Shown here: positions 41,159-49,556 of the stretch, one piece after another
How positions within the stretch are numbered: the stretch's first letter is position 1
How the letters are laid out: each line of letters starts with the position of its first letter
Assembly: GCF_002499975.2 (NCBI RefSeq)
Contig: NZ_CP052766.1
Coordinates: 3,162,001 to 3,226,000, forward strand
DNA length: 64,000 nucleotides
Origin: Alteromonas pelagimontana
Lineage (GTDB): Bacteria > Pseudomonadota > Gammaproteobacteria > Enterobacterales > Alteromonadaceae
Reading direction: 5' to 3'
Position numbers and translations under genes: made by a program
Notes under the pieces: model-generated
Told to the model about the DNA's origin: nothing
What the model saw: the letters and a program-made list of their open reading frames with translations, nothing else
The model's database searches: none

Positions 41159-41992
41159 TTGAAAAATAAAGAAGTGTCGCTGGAAAGTTACCGTCAATTT
41201 GGGCGCTTTCTGGAACAGCAGTGCGGCATCGTATTAGGTGATAACAAACAATATCTTGTTCGCAGCCGCTTGTCATCGTTACTTTATCAGTATGATTATG
41301 ACAGTTTAGATGCCCTTGTTAACGCTACAATTCAAGGCGGAAACCGCGGGTTGTTGCAATCTGTTATAGATGCTATGACCACCAATGAAACCTTGTGGTT
41401 TCGTGATGGTTATCCTTTTGAACTGTTAATTAAAGACATTCTTCCTACCTATGCAGCGGCAAATAAACGTCTTCGCATTTGGAGCGCTGCTTGTTCATCA
41501 GGACAAGAGCCATATTCTATAGCAATGTCTGTTCTGGAATATCAACGACAAAAACCCGGCGCTATGCGTGGAAATGTGGAAATTATCGCCACAGATTTGT
41601 CGTCAGTCATGCTGGAGAAATGCGAACAGGGGCTTTATGATGAATTATCGCTGGCCCGTGGGTTGTCCCCTGAACGACGAGATCGATATTTTATTCCTCA
41701 TTCCAGCGGGCTGATGCAGGTAAAGCCTGAAGTACGCAATATGGTAAGTTTTCGCAGCATGAATTTACTGCACTCTTACGCTGCTATGGGGCGTTTAGAC
41801 ATTGTGTTTTGCCGTAACGTGTTGATTTACTTTGCCCCGGCAGTAAAACAGAAAATACTGCAACAAATTGCCGCTCTGCTGCAGCCCGGCGGCATCCTTT
41901 TCCTCGGCGCGTCCGAATCTATCAGTAGCGCCAGCGATCTTTTCAATATGGTAAAGTGCCACCCAGGCCTTTATTACCAGCGTAAAGACTAA
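41159..41992 (+). CDS. cheR: Chemotaxis protein methyltransferase CheR
   Basis: Methylates glutamates of chemoreceptors using S-adenosylmethionine. The N-terminal helical domain leads into MTTNETLWFRDGYPFELL, and the SAM-binding loop is LRIWSAACSSGQEPYSIAM; DIVFCRNVLIYF is the conserved post-motif. TTG is taken as start at 41159, 16 bases after cheV; a GTG at 41174 is an alternative. 277 residues. Confidence 0.95.
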   Translation: MKNKEVSLESYRQFGRFLEQQCGIVLGDNKQYLVRSRLSSLLYQYDYDSLDALVNATIQGGNRGLLQSVIDAMTTNETLWFRDGYPFELLIKDILPTYAAANKRLRIWSAACSSGQEPYSIAMSVLEYQRQKPGAMRGNVEIIATDLSSVMLEKCEQGLYDELSLARGLSPERRDRYFIPHSSGLMQVKPEVRNMVSFRSMNLLHSYAAMGRLDIVFCRNVLIYFAPAVKQKILQQIAALLQPGGILFLGASESISSASDLFNMVKCHPGLYYQRKD

Positions 41993-42026
41993 TCCCAAGG
42001 TTAGATTTTAACCGTCAAAAAATATT

Positions 42027-42041
42027 TGGCATCTCATTTGC
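42027..42041 (+). promoter_or_regulatory. Sigma54 (RpoN) promoter of flgBCDE
   Basis: TGGCATCTCATTTGC: GG at 42028-42029 and GC at 42040-42041, separated by the required 10 bases. It lies about 30 bases before flgB, as expected for FlrBC/FleSR-type control of rod-hook genes. Confidence 0.85.
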
Positions 42042-42072
42042 ACAACCCCTACGCAAATGAGGAGCTTTATTT

Positions 42073-42477
42073 ATGGCAATTAATCTAGACCGTCTTGTCG
42101 GTTTTCATCAAACAGCGTTAAACATCCGCGAACAAAAGATGGAAGTAGTCGCAGGAAACCTGGCGAATGCCAACACGCCCGGTTACAAGGCGCGGGATAT
42201 TGACTTTAAAAAAGCCATGGCATCTGCCGAAACCCTTCAGAAGAATCAGAACATGGTACGTACCCACGATAATCATATCGCCGGAAAAATGAATAGTCAG
42301 TTTGACGTGCAGTTTCGCATTCCTAATCAGCCGGATACTGGTGACGGTAACACGGTTGAAGTGCAAGCAGAGCGAAATGCTTTTCTTGATAACGGCATGC
42401 GCTATCAAGCGAGCCTGCAATTTTTAAATGGAAAATTGCAAGGCATGAAGAAAGCATTAAGTGGAGGGCAAGGTTAA
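42073..42477 (+). CDS. flgB: Flagellar proximal rod protein FlgB
   Basis: Proximal rod subunit next to the MS ring. The 134 residues start with an axial-protein helix and contain the rod motif NLANANTPGYKARDIDFKKAM. First gene behind a sigma54 promoter; the stop overlaps the flgC ATG by one base. Confidence 0.96.
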   Translation: MAINLDRLVGFHQTALNIREQKMEVVAGNLANANTPGYKARDIDFKKAMASAETLQKNQNMVRTHDNHIAGKMNSQFDVQFRIPNQPDTGDGNTVEVQAERNAFLDNGMRYQASLQFLNGKLQGMKKALSGGQG

Positions 42478-42893
42478 TGAGCCTTTTTAATATAATGAAT
42501 ATTTCCAGTACAGGCATGGAGGCGGAAAGCCTTCGCCTGAATACAACTGCGAGTAACATTGCTAATGCTAACAGCGTTAGCAGTAGTTATGAAGAAACCT
42601 ATAAAGCGCGTCATCCCGTTTTCGCTGCTGAGTTACAACGTGCAACAGATAGCCAAAAAGGCGTTGGCGTGCAGGTAAAAGGGATCGTCGAGAGCGATGC
42701 GCCTCTGCAGGTGGAATATTCACCGAATAACCCTATGGCTGACGAAAACGGCTATATCTATAAACCTAATGTCAATATCGTAGAAGAAATGGCGAACATG
42801 ATGTCTGCTTCAAAAGCTTACGAAACCAACGTTCAGGTCGCGGATACAACCAAGAAAATTTTTAATCGTGTATTGCAGCTCGGTCAGGGTTAG
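42477..42893 (+). CDS. flgC: Flagellar proximal rod protein FlgC
   Basis: Proximal rod subunit, 138 residues. The N-terminal TTASNIANANSVSSS motif and the C-terminal NVNIVEEMANMMSASKAYETNVQ helix (by position, residues 97-120) are diagnostic of FlgC. It overlaps flgB and is followed by flgD. Confidence 0.96.
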   Translation: MSLFNIMNISSTGMEAESLRLNTTASNIANANSVSSSYEETYKARHPVFAAELQRATDSQKGVGVQVKGIVESDAPLQVEYSPNNPMADENGYIYKPNVNIVEEMANMMSASKAYETNVQVADTTKKIFNRVLQLGQG

Positions 42894-42926
42894 TAATTCT
42901 GGTAACGTGTTTTTGAGGAAACAAGC

Positions 42927-43616
42927 GTGAGTACGATAAATAACTCTGGTAGCTTAACAAATGAAATGTATTGGCAGGAAGAAAAGGTTCCTGTTGTTGA
43001 TGGTTCTGAACAGAACCTGACACAAGAGGATTTCTTTTCTCTGCTGACAGAGCAGTTGGCTAATCAGGATCCTACTAAACCAGTAGACAATGACCAGATG
43101 GTTGCCCAGATGACGTCATTTACGATGGCCGAGGGAATTTCACAGCTCAATGAAAAATTTGAAGCATTCTCATCGTCGATGACTTCCAATCAGGCACTGC
43201 AGGCCTCAAGCCTTATTGGACAGAGCGTACTGGTAGAGGGGAATATCGGTTTTTCAGCCACAGAAGGGGCAGGTTTCTCAGGAGTGGTTGTTAATGAAAA
43301 GACAGTTCAGAACATGACTATTACTATTGAGAATCAGTATGGCGAAGTGGTGAAAAAAATTGATGCAGGATCTCAGGCGGCTGGAAATATTCAATTTACC
43401 TGGGACGGAACGGATAACACCGGCAAGGCAATGCCGGCAGGAGAGTATGTAGTCAATGCGACCGGTCAACTTGATGGCGAAGGTGTTGCCATTCCCACCG
43501 CAATGAATCGTCAAGTAGGTAGCGTCAGCCTGGCTGCAAGCAGTCAGGGAATTATATTGAATTTGGATGGTGATGTTAGCATTAGTCTTAAAGACGTCAT
43601 CCAAATTGGCAGTTAG
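42927..43616 (+). CDS. flgD: Flagellar hook-capping protein FlgD
   Basis: Scaffold at the hook tip that guides FlgE assembly and is later discarded. The conserved DFFSLLTEQLANQDPTKPVDN (by position, residues 35-55) and SLIGQSVLVEG motifs are present, then an Ig/tudor-like domain with FTWDGTDNTGKAMPAGEY. GTG start with TTGAGGAA upstream. 229 residues. Confidence 0.96.
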   Translation: MSTINNSGSLTNEMYWQEEKVPVVDGSEQNLTQEDFFSLLTEQLANQDPTKPVDNDQMVAQMTSFTMAEGISQLNEKFEAFSSSMTSNQALQASSLIGQSVLVEGNIGFSATEGAGFSGVVVNEKTVQNMTITIENQYGEVVKKIDAGSQAAGNIQFTWDGTDNTGKAMPAGEYVVNATGQLDGEGVAIPTAMNRQVGSVSLAASSQGIILNLDGDVSISLKDVIQIGS

Positions 43617-43630
43617 CAGGAGAAGAAATA

Positions 43631-45016
43631 ATGTCTTTTAATATTGCACTGAGCGGCGTATCCGCTGCGCAAAAAGATTTGGATGTTACCGCCAATAATA
43701 TCGCCAACGTAAATACGGTAGGTTTTAAAGAGTCCCGTGCTGAGTTCGGCGATGTGTATGCATCATCGTTGTTGGCAGGCAGCAAAACCAAAGTTGGCGA
43801 CGGTGTATTGACGCAGGAAGTGGCGCAACAGTTTTCACAGGGTAGTTTGCAATTTACTAATACTGCATTGGATTTGGCAATTACAGGAAATGGTTTTTTT
43901 GCCACCATACCTGAAATCAGCTCTCGCGATTATTCATTTACCCGCGCCGGTCAATTTAAGCTGGATAGCGATAACTTTGTCGTTAACAGTGCTGGTGACA
44001 ACCTGCTGGGTTTCCCCGTGAACGCTGACGGCACCAGTGCATCTGTTGCTTTAAGTACCGCAGTTCCGGTACGTGTTCCTGATTCATCTGGCTCGCCGCA
44101 ACAGAGTTCCGAAGTTAACTTGCGAATGAATCTGCCTGCGGGAGATTCCGGTCTTGACCCCGCGCAATTTAATCCTGAAGACCCACTCACATACAATTCA
44201 TCTACCTCGGTAATGGTTTACGATTCTTTAGGTGATAGTCATGTAATGACCTATTACTTTATTAAAGACAACGCAGCCGCTGCTGAAAACGAGTGGTATG
44301 TGGCAACTGCCGTTGATGACCAGTTGGTCGATATGGTGAATTCCGATGGTACAGATTCTGATGTTGCGACTGCGACTAATACCGTAGGCACCAGTTCGGG
44401 AAACGGTGTAACTGCAGCAAAGTTGCAGTTTAGCCAAGGCGGAGACTTTATTGGTATTCAGTCACCTGATGGTATTGCGCAGTCCGATTACAAAATTCGC
44501 ACAGAAGCGCTTGGCGAAACGATTCTTCCTAATGGTTCTAACGCTTCCCAACAAATTGCCATCGACTTTAATTTAGATCCTAACAGCGCTACGCCTAATG
44601 AACCAACACAATTTGCGTCAGCGTTTGAGGTAACGTCAGCGGAGCAGGACGGGTTGCCGGTTGGGCGGCTGACTGGTATCGACATTGGTCCAGACGGATT
44701 GGTACGTGCCACGTTTTCCAACGGTACATCTGAGCCTATCGTGCGGGTGGCATTAGTGCGTTTTTCTAATGAGCAGGGACTCACTCAGGAAAGTGGAACC
44801 CAATGGAAAGAGAGCATCTTATCTGGCGAACCACTTGCCGGCGAAGCAACCACTGGTACTTTTGGTGAGATTAACTCTTCCGCATTGGAACAAGCTAACG
44901 TAAACCTGACCACCGAGCTCATTGATCTAATTATTGCTCAACGTAACTTCCAGGCTAACTCGCGAGCGCTGGAAGTGAATAATCAGTTAAACCAGACTAT
45001 CCTTAACATCCGATAG
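43631..45016 (+). CDS. flgE: Flagellar hook protein FlgE
   Basis: Builds the flexible hook. The 461 residues have the axial N-terminus MSFNIALSGVSAAQKDLDVT and NNIANVNTVGFKESRAEF, a variable middle, and the C-terminal NVNLTTELIDLIIAQRNFQA helix. The operon ends with the strong terminator at 45053-45077; flgF then has its own promoter. Confidence 0.97.
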   Translation: MSFNIALSGVSAAQKDLDVTANNIANVNTVGFKESRAEFGDVYASSLLAGSKTKVGDGVLTQEVAQQFSQGSLQFTNTALDLAITGNGFFATIPEISSRDYSFTRAGQFKLDSDNFVVNSAGDNLLGFPVNADGTSASVALSTAVPVRVPDSSGSPQQSSEVNLRMNLPAGDSGLDPAQFNPEDPLTYNSSTSVMVYDSLGDSHVMTYYFIKDNAAAAENEWYVATAVDDQLVDMVNSDGTDSDVATATNTVGTSSGNGVTAAKLQFSQGGDFIGIQSPDGIAQSDYKIRTEALGETILPNGSNASQQIAIDFNLDPNSATPNEPTQFASAFEVTSAEQDGLPVGRLTGIDIGPDGLVRATFSNGTSEPIVRVALVRFSNEQGLTQESGTQWKESILSGEPLAGEATTGTFGEINSSALEQANVNLTTELIDLIIAQRNFQANSRALEVNNQLNQTILNIR

Positions 45017-45052
45017 TACTCGACCTTCGATAGTTGTAAATACGTCACTTTC

Positions 45053-45077
45053 AAAGGCCGCTTCAAGCGGCCTTTTT
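45053..45077 (+). terminator. Intrinsic terminator after flgE
   Basis: AAAGGCCGC-TTCAA-GCGGCCTTT, a 9-bp stem with a T5 run. It separates flgBCDE from flgFGHIJ. Confidence 0.92.
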
Positions 45078-45127
45078 ATCAATTGAATCCATTCCTTAGC
45101 TCCTTCTTCTGTACGTTCTTTACACAT

Positions 45128-45142
45128 TGGCATTTCCTTTGC
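45128..45142 (+). promoter_or_regulatory. Sigma54 (RpoN) promoter of flgFGHIJ
   Basis: TGGCATTTCCTTTGC: GG at 45129-45130 and GC at 45141-45142, 10 bases apart, 41 bases before flgF. It is nearly identical to the flgB promoter. Confidence 0.87.
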
Positions 45143-45182
45143 ACAAGTAAGCATAATCATTGGTAATCGTCAAAAGTCAGTC

Positions 45183-45926
45183 ATGGATAAATTACTCTAT
45201 ATCGCCGCCAGCGGTGCCAAGCAGGACCTGCTAGCGACGGGGGTGCGGGCCAACAACCTGGCAAATGCGCAAACCACCGGCTTCAAAGCACAACTGGAGC
45301 AGGCGCGAGCTATGCCGGCCTACGGCGAAGGTTTGCCGACCCGGGTATTTTCAATGACCGAAAGTCCGTCCAATAACTATGAAGCGGGCGCTATGGTACA
45401 AACCAATCGCGATCTAGATGTGGCGATTCAAGGCGAAGGCTGGTTCAGCGTTCAGGATGCGTCAGGCAACGAAGCCTATACTCGAGACGGCAGCTTCCAA
45501 TTAGGTGCTGACGGAGTTTTGACGGATATGCATAACAACATCGTGATGGGAGATAACGGCCCAATTTATTTGCCTGTCCCGCTGGACAATTTAAATATTG
45601 CAATGGACGGCACGATTTCTACTCGTCCTTTAGGCGCGCCTGAAAATGTCTCTGAGGAAGTGGGCCGACTGAAGCTGGTTAATCCTGACCTCGACGCAGT
45701 CAAGCGCGGTGATGACGGATTGTTTCGCATGAAAGATGGCAGCGTCGCGGAAGCTGACGGTTTTGTCAATGTTCGCACCGGTATGTTGGAAGGTTCTAAC
45801 GTGAACACGGTGGCGGAAATGGTGAATATGATTAGCTTGCAACGGCATTATGAGATGCAAATCAAAATGATGAAACAAGCGGATGATCTTGCCACGCAAG
45901 GCAATATGCTGCTGCGTATTCTGTAA
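45183..45926 (+). CDS. flgF: Flagellar proximal rod protein FlgF
   Basis: Rod subunit of 247 residues. It begins MDKLLYIAASGAKQDLLATG and carries NNLANAQTTGFKAQLEQAR, then a DLDVAIQGEGWF fold centre and the C-terminal NVNTVAEMVNMISLQRHYEM helix. First gene after a sigma54 promoter. A small hairpin (CACCAC/GTGGTG, 45943-45958) separates it from flgG. Confidence 0.96.
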   Translation: MDKLLYIAASGAKQDLLATGVRANNLANAQTTGFKAQLEQARAMPAYGEGLPTRVFSMTESPSNNYEAGAMVQTNRDLDVAIQGEGWFSVQDASGNEAYTRDGSFQLGADGVLTDMHNNIVMGDNGPIYLPVPLDNLNIAMDGTISTRPLGAPENVSEEVGRLKLVNPDLDAVKRGDDGLFRMKDGSVAEADGFVNVRTGMLEGSNVNTVAEMVNMISLQRHYEMQIKMMKQADDLATQGNMLLRIL

Positions 45927-45973
45927 CTTATTTTTTATATTTCACCACTTGAAGTGGTGTTTTGGAGGTCGAT

Positions 45974-46762
45974 ATGCATCCAGCTCTTTGGATCAGTAAA
46001 ACCGGACTTGATGCTGCACAAACTGATGTAGCAGTGGTATCAAACAACCTGGCAAACGCCTCAACCGTAGGCTTTAAGAAAGATCGCGCAATTTTTGAAG
46101 ATTTGCTCTATCAGAATATAAACCAGCCTGGCGGCCGTTCTTCAGCGGATACAGAGAGACCATCGGGCTTGATGTTGGGAGCGGGCTCAAAGGTTGTTGC
46201 TACGCAAAAGTCTCACACCCAAGGCAACATGCTGACCACCGATAATGCATTGGATATGTCTATCCAGGGCCGGGGCTATTTCGAAATATTGCAGCCTGAC
46301 GGTACGGTTTCGTATACCCGAAACGGTCAGTTTACTCTAAACGACCAGGGACAGATAGTGACGCCTGGTGCCGGATTTTTGCTTCAGCCTGAAATAGCGG
46401 TACCTGAAGATGCGCAGCAAATTACCATTTCACAAGATGGCGAAGTGTCAGCTTCAGTGCGCGGAGAAGCTGAGCCTCAGGTGCTTGGCCAAATTAACGT
46501 TTCCGATTTTGTTAATCCAACTGGCTTGCAGCCAATCGGTCAGAACCTGTTTGTAGAAACCGCGTCCAGTGGTGCACCCATTCAGGGCGTACCGGGATTG
46601 CAGGGATTAGGAACAATTTCTCAAGGCACGTTGGAAACGTCTAATGTCAACGTGACAGAAGAGTTGGTGAATCTGATTGAAAGCCAGCGTCTTTACGAAA
46701 TGAACTCCAAGGTTATTTCATCAGTGGATCAGATGCTTGGCCAGGTTATTCAGCAGTTATAG
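45974..46762 (+). CDS. flgG: Flagellar distal rod protein FlgG
   Basis: Main distal rod subunit. From ATG 45974 (GGAGG site at 45964) the protein is 262 residues and begins MHPALWISKTGLDAAQTDVA; the upstream ATG at 45962 precedes the ribosome site. The NNLANASTVGFKKDRAIFED and the family-specific YQNINQPGG insert, which straightens the rod, are visible. C-terminus NVNVTEELVNLIESQRLYE. Confidence 0.97.
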   Translation: MHPALWISKTGLDAAQTDVAVVSNNLANASTVGFKKDRAIFEDLLYQNINQPGGRSSADTERPSGLMLGAGSKVVATQKSHTQGNMLTTDNALDMSIQGRGYFEILQPDGTVSYTRNGQFTLNDQGQIVTPGAGFLLQPEIAVPEDAQQITISQDGEVSASVRGEAEPQVLGQINVSDFVNPTGLQPIGQNLFVETASSGAPIQGVPGLQGLGTISQGTLETSNVNVTEELVNLIESQRLYEMNSKVISSVDQMLGQVIQQL

Positions 46763-46773
46763 CGGATAAGATA

Positions 46774-47454
46774 ATGCGTATTTTGTGTCTCGTTACTTTT
46801 TTTGGGTTGCTAGCCGGATGTAGCTCCACGCCCCAGCCACCTGTTCAGGCGAATGATCCGATGTTTGCTCCTGTGATCCCAGATTATCCACGAGAAAACA
46901 TTGTTGAAGATGGAGCGTTGTTCCGCCCTTATATGGCCAACAGTTTGTATTCTGATGTTACCGCTCGACGGGTGGGAGATCTCATTACTGTCACGCTAAG
47001 CGAAAATACCAACGCCTCTAAATCTGCGGGAACCACAACTTCCAAAGAAACAGGCGTTGATGTTCAGCCTATTACAGGTTTGGGTGGCTTACCCATAAAC
47101 ATTGGCAACCAATCGATTCAGATGGGCGTGAACTCTTCCAATGAATTTTCCGGTGACGCCCAGGCTAATCAAAGCAATAGCCTGAATGGCAGTATTTCCG
47201 TCACCGTAGTGGATGTGTTACCAAATCAAAACCTGGTAATACGCGGCGAAAAATGGCTAACGTTGAACCAGGGCGACGAATACATTCGTCTTACCGGCAT
47301 TATTCGCCCGGCGGATGTCAGCCCCGAAAATGAAATTCTATCGACCAAAATTGCGAATGCACGCATCCAGTACAGCGGTACAGGCAGTTTTGCCCGTGCG
47401 CAGGAAAAAGGCTGGCTAACGCGTTTCTTCTCTTCCGAATGGTGGCCGTTTTAA
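46774..47454 (+). CDS. flgH: Flagellar L-ring protein FlgH
   Basis: Lipoprotein of the outer-membrane L ring. The signal peptide ends in a lipobox (LLAGC at residues about 12-16). Conserved family motifs include [21 protein letters not shown] and [22 protein letters not shown] (in pieces). 226 residues. Followed after 11 bases by flgI. Confidence 0.96.
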   Translation: MRILCLVTFFGLLAGCSSTPQPPVQANDPMFAPVIPDYPRENIVEDGALFRPYMANSLYSDVTARRVGDLITVTLSENTNASKSAGTTTSKETGVDVQPITGLGGLPINIGNQSIQMGVNSSNEFSGDAQANQSNSLNGSISVTVVDVLPNQNLVIRGEKWLTLNQGDEYIRLTGIIRPADVSPENEILSTKIANARIQYSGTGSFARAQEKGWLTRFFSSEWWPF

Positions 47455-47465
47455 GGGGTAACCGC

Positions 47466-48578
47466 ATGAAATTCATGAAATATGGCTTAATGGTAATATT
47501 GGCAGTGTCTACCACTATGGCCAGCGCCCAACGTATTAAAGACGTGGCTACTATTCAAGGAGTACGCGCAAACCAATTGGTCGGGTACGGGTTAGTGGTG
47601 GGTTTGCCCGGCACTGGTGAACAAAGCCCGTTCACCGAACAAAGTTTCAGAACGATGCTAAGCAACTTTGGTATCAGCCTGGATCCCACGCGTAAGCCAA
47701 AAATTAAAAATGTCGCGGCCGTAGCGGTTCACGCCGAGCTTCCTGCTTTCATCAAGCCGGGTCAGAAAATCGACGTAACCGTTTCATCGGTGGGTGAAGC
47801 TTCCAGTTTGCAGGGTGGCACTTTGTTGCAAACTTTTCTGCGCGGTGTCGATGGAAAAGTGTATGCAGTTGCTCAGGGAAGCTTGATAGTAAGTGGCTTT
47901 GGCGCGCAGGGAGGAGATGGTTCTAAAATTGTAGTGAATACCCCTACGGTAGGGCGTATCCCCAATGGTGCCTTCGTAGAGCAAGCCGTACCCAGCGGCT
48001 TTGCCAACGGCGATACCCTGACACTGAATTTGCATTATCCTGATTTTTCTACAGCTAAACGTTTAGCCGACACCATTAATGAACGCTTAGGCGCGCAGCC
48101 TGATCAAGGGTATTCCATTGCGACGCCAATTGATGCTGCGTCAGTTCGGGTTACCGCTCCCCGCGATGTCGGTCAGCGAGTGGGATTTTTAGCAACCTTG
48201 GAAAATTTCCAGTTTGAACCTGCGGATGCGCCGGCCAGAGTCGTCATTAACAGCCGTACCGGTACCATAGTGATTGGACAGGATGTGCGCTTATTGCCAG
48301 CGGCAATTACCCATGGTGGCCTTACGGTTACAATAGCCGAAAATCAAGTGGTGTCTCAGCCAAACGCGCTTGCAGGCGGTGACACTGTTGTCACACAACG
48401 TTCAATTGTGGACGTGGATCTGGCTGATAGCAGAATGTTTAAATTTGAACCTGGCGTTACGCTTGATCAGTTAGTGCGGGCGGTGAATGAAGTGGGGGCT
48501 GCGCCAGGTGATCTCATGGCCATTCTCGAAGCACTTCGTCAGGCTGGTGCACTGCGTGGCGAGTTGGTGGTCATTTAA
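47466..48578 (+). CDS. flgI: Flagellar P-ring protein FlgI
   Basis: Periplasmic P-ring subunit bound to peptidoglycan. A signal peptide (cleavage near STTMASA) precedes the conserved [20 protein letters not shown] and [15 protein letters not shown] segments. The start at 47466 has AAGGGG upstream; the frame to 47439 overlaps flgH. 370 residues. The stop overlaps the flgJ ATG by one base. Confidence 0.97.
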   Translation: MKFMKYGLMVILAVSTTMASAQRIKDVATIQGVRANQLVGYGLVVGLPGTGEQSPFTEQSFRTMLSNFGISLDPTRKPKIKNVAAVAVHAELPAFIKPGQKIDVTVSSVGEASSLQGGTLLQTFLRGVDGKVYAVAQGSLIVSGFGAQGGDGSKIVVNTPTVGRIPNGAFVEQAVPSGFANGDTLTLNLHYPDFSTAKRLADTINERLGAQPDQGYSIATPIDAASVRVTAPRDVGQRVGFLATLENFQFEPADAPARVVINSRTGTIVIGQDVRLLPAAITHGGLTVTIAENQVVSQPNALAGGDTVVTQRSIVDVDLADSRMFKFEPGVTLDQLVRAVNEVGAAPGDLMAILEALRQAGALRGELVVI

Positions 48579-49525
48579 TGGAAATTCAAACCCGCAATCA
48601 ATTGGAAATGGCGCGTAACGTCAATGACCTGGGAAGTATTAATAATCTTCGCGAGGCCATGGCCAGCGGTGATGAAGGTGTTCTTAAAGAGGCTGCACAA
48701 CAATTTGAAGCCGTGTTTGTGCAGATGATGCTTAAGTCAATGCGTAAAGCCCAAGATGAACTGTCGGACGAAAGCAGCCCGTTTAATTCCGAGCAGGTAA
48801 AGTTTTACCGTGACATGCATGACCAGCAGCTGGCGGTGGATTTATCATCCAAGGGGGGAATGGGTCTGGCAGAAATGATTGTTCAGCAACTGGGCCAAAA
48901 CGATCCTAACTTTAAGCCCGCCAGTGTATTGCGAAATGATGGCAATCTTTCTTCGCTGAATCGTGAGCGTGAAACCACGATTCAGCAAGCGCAAAATAAT
49001 GTGCTGAATTCCACGTCGAAAGGGTCACGCGCCGCTTATAAAGATGCCATGTTTGATAATCAGCAAGCCTTTGTTGAAGCCTTATATCCGCATGCTGAGA
49101 AAGCCGCAAAGGCATTAGGTACCGACCCGAAAGCAATTATCGCACAAGCTGCCGTTGAAACCGGTTGGGGCAAATTTGTGATTCACGACACCGGTGGGAA
49201 CAGCACCAATAACCTATTCGGCATAAAAGCTAACAGTCAATGGCAGGGTAACCAGGCTGTGGTTGACACACTGGAATTTAATCAAGGCGTGCCAGCCCAG
49301 AAAAAGGCGGCGTTTCGAGCTTACGATACGCTAGGTCATGCCATGAACGACTATGTCGATTTTATAAAGTCACAACCGCGGTATCAGGAAGCGGTCGCGC
49401 AGGGACAGGATACTCAGGCGTATTTTGAGTCGCTGCAAAAAGCTGGTTACGCCACCGATCCTCAATATGCGGACAAGGTGATGTCGGTGTATCGCGGTGA
49501 TGTTTTGCAGGGTTACTTACCATGA
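48578..49525 (+). CDS. flgJ: Peptidoglycan hydrolase and rod-capping protein FlgJ
   Basis: Bifunctional rod cap and muramidase. The N-terminal rod domain (residues about 35-100, AAQQFEAVFVQMMLKSMRKA) is followed by a glucosaminidase-type domain from about 165 with the catalytic Glu in AQAAVETGWGKF. Both parts are intact, so it is the dual-domain form of gammaproteobacteria. 315 residues. Confidence 0.96.
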   Translation: MEIQTRNQLEMARNVNDLGSINNLREAMASGDEGVLKEAAQQFEAVFVQMMLKSMRKAQDELSDESSPFNSEQVKFYRDMHDQQLAVDLSSKGGMGLAEMIVQQLGQNDPNFKPASVLRNDGNLSSLNRERETTIQQAQNNVLNSTSKGSRAAYKDAMFDNQQAFVEALYPHAEKAAKALGTDPKAIIAQAAVETGWGKFVIHDTGGNSTNNLFGIKANSQWQGNQAVVDTLEFNQGVPAQKKAAFRAYDTLGHAMNDYVDFIKSQPRYQEAVAQGQDTQAYFESLQKAGYATDPQYADKVMSVYRGDVLQGYLP

Positions 49526-49556
49526 CCAACGCGAATAAAAGTGGGAGAACGGTATT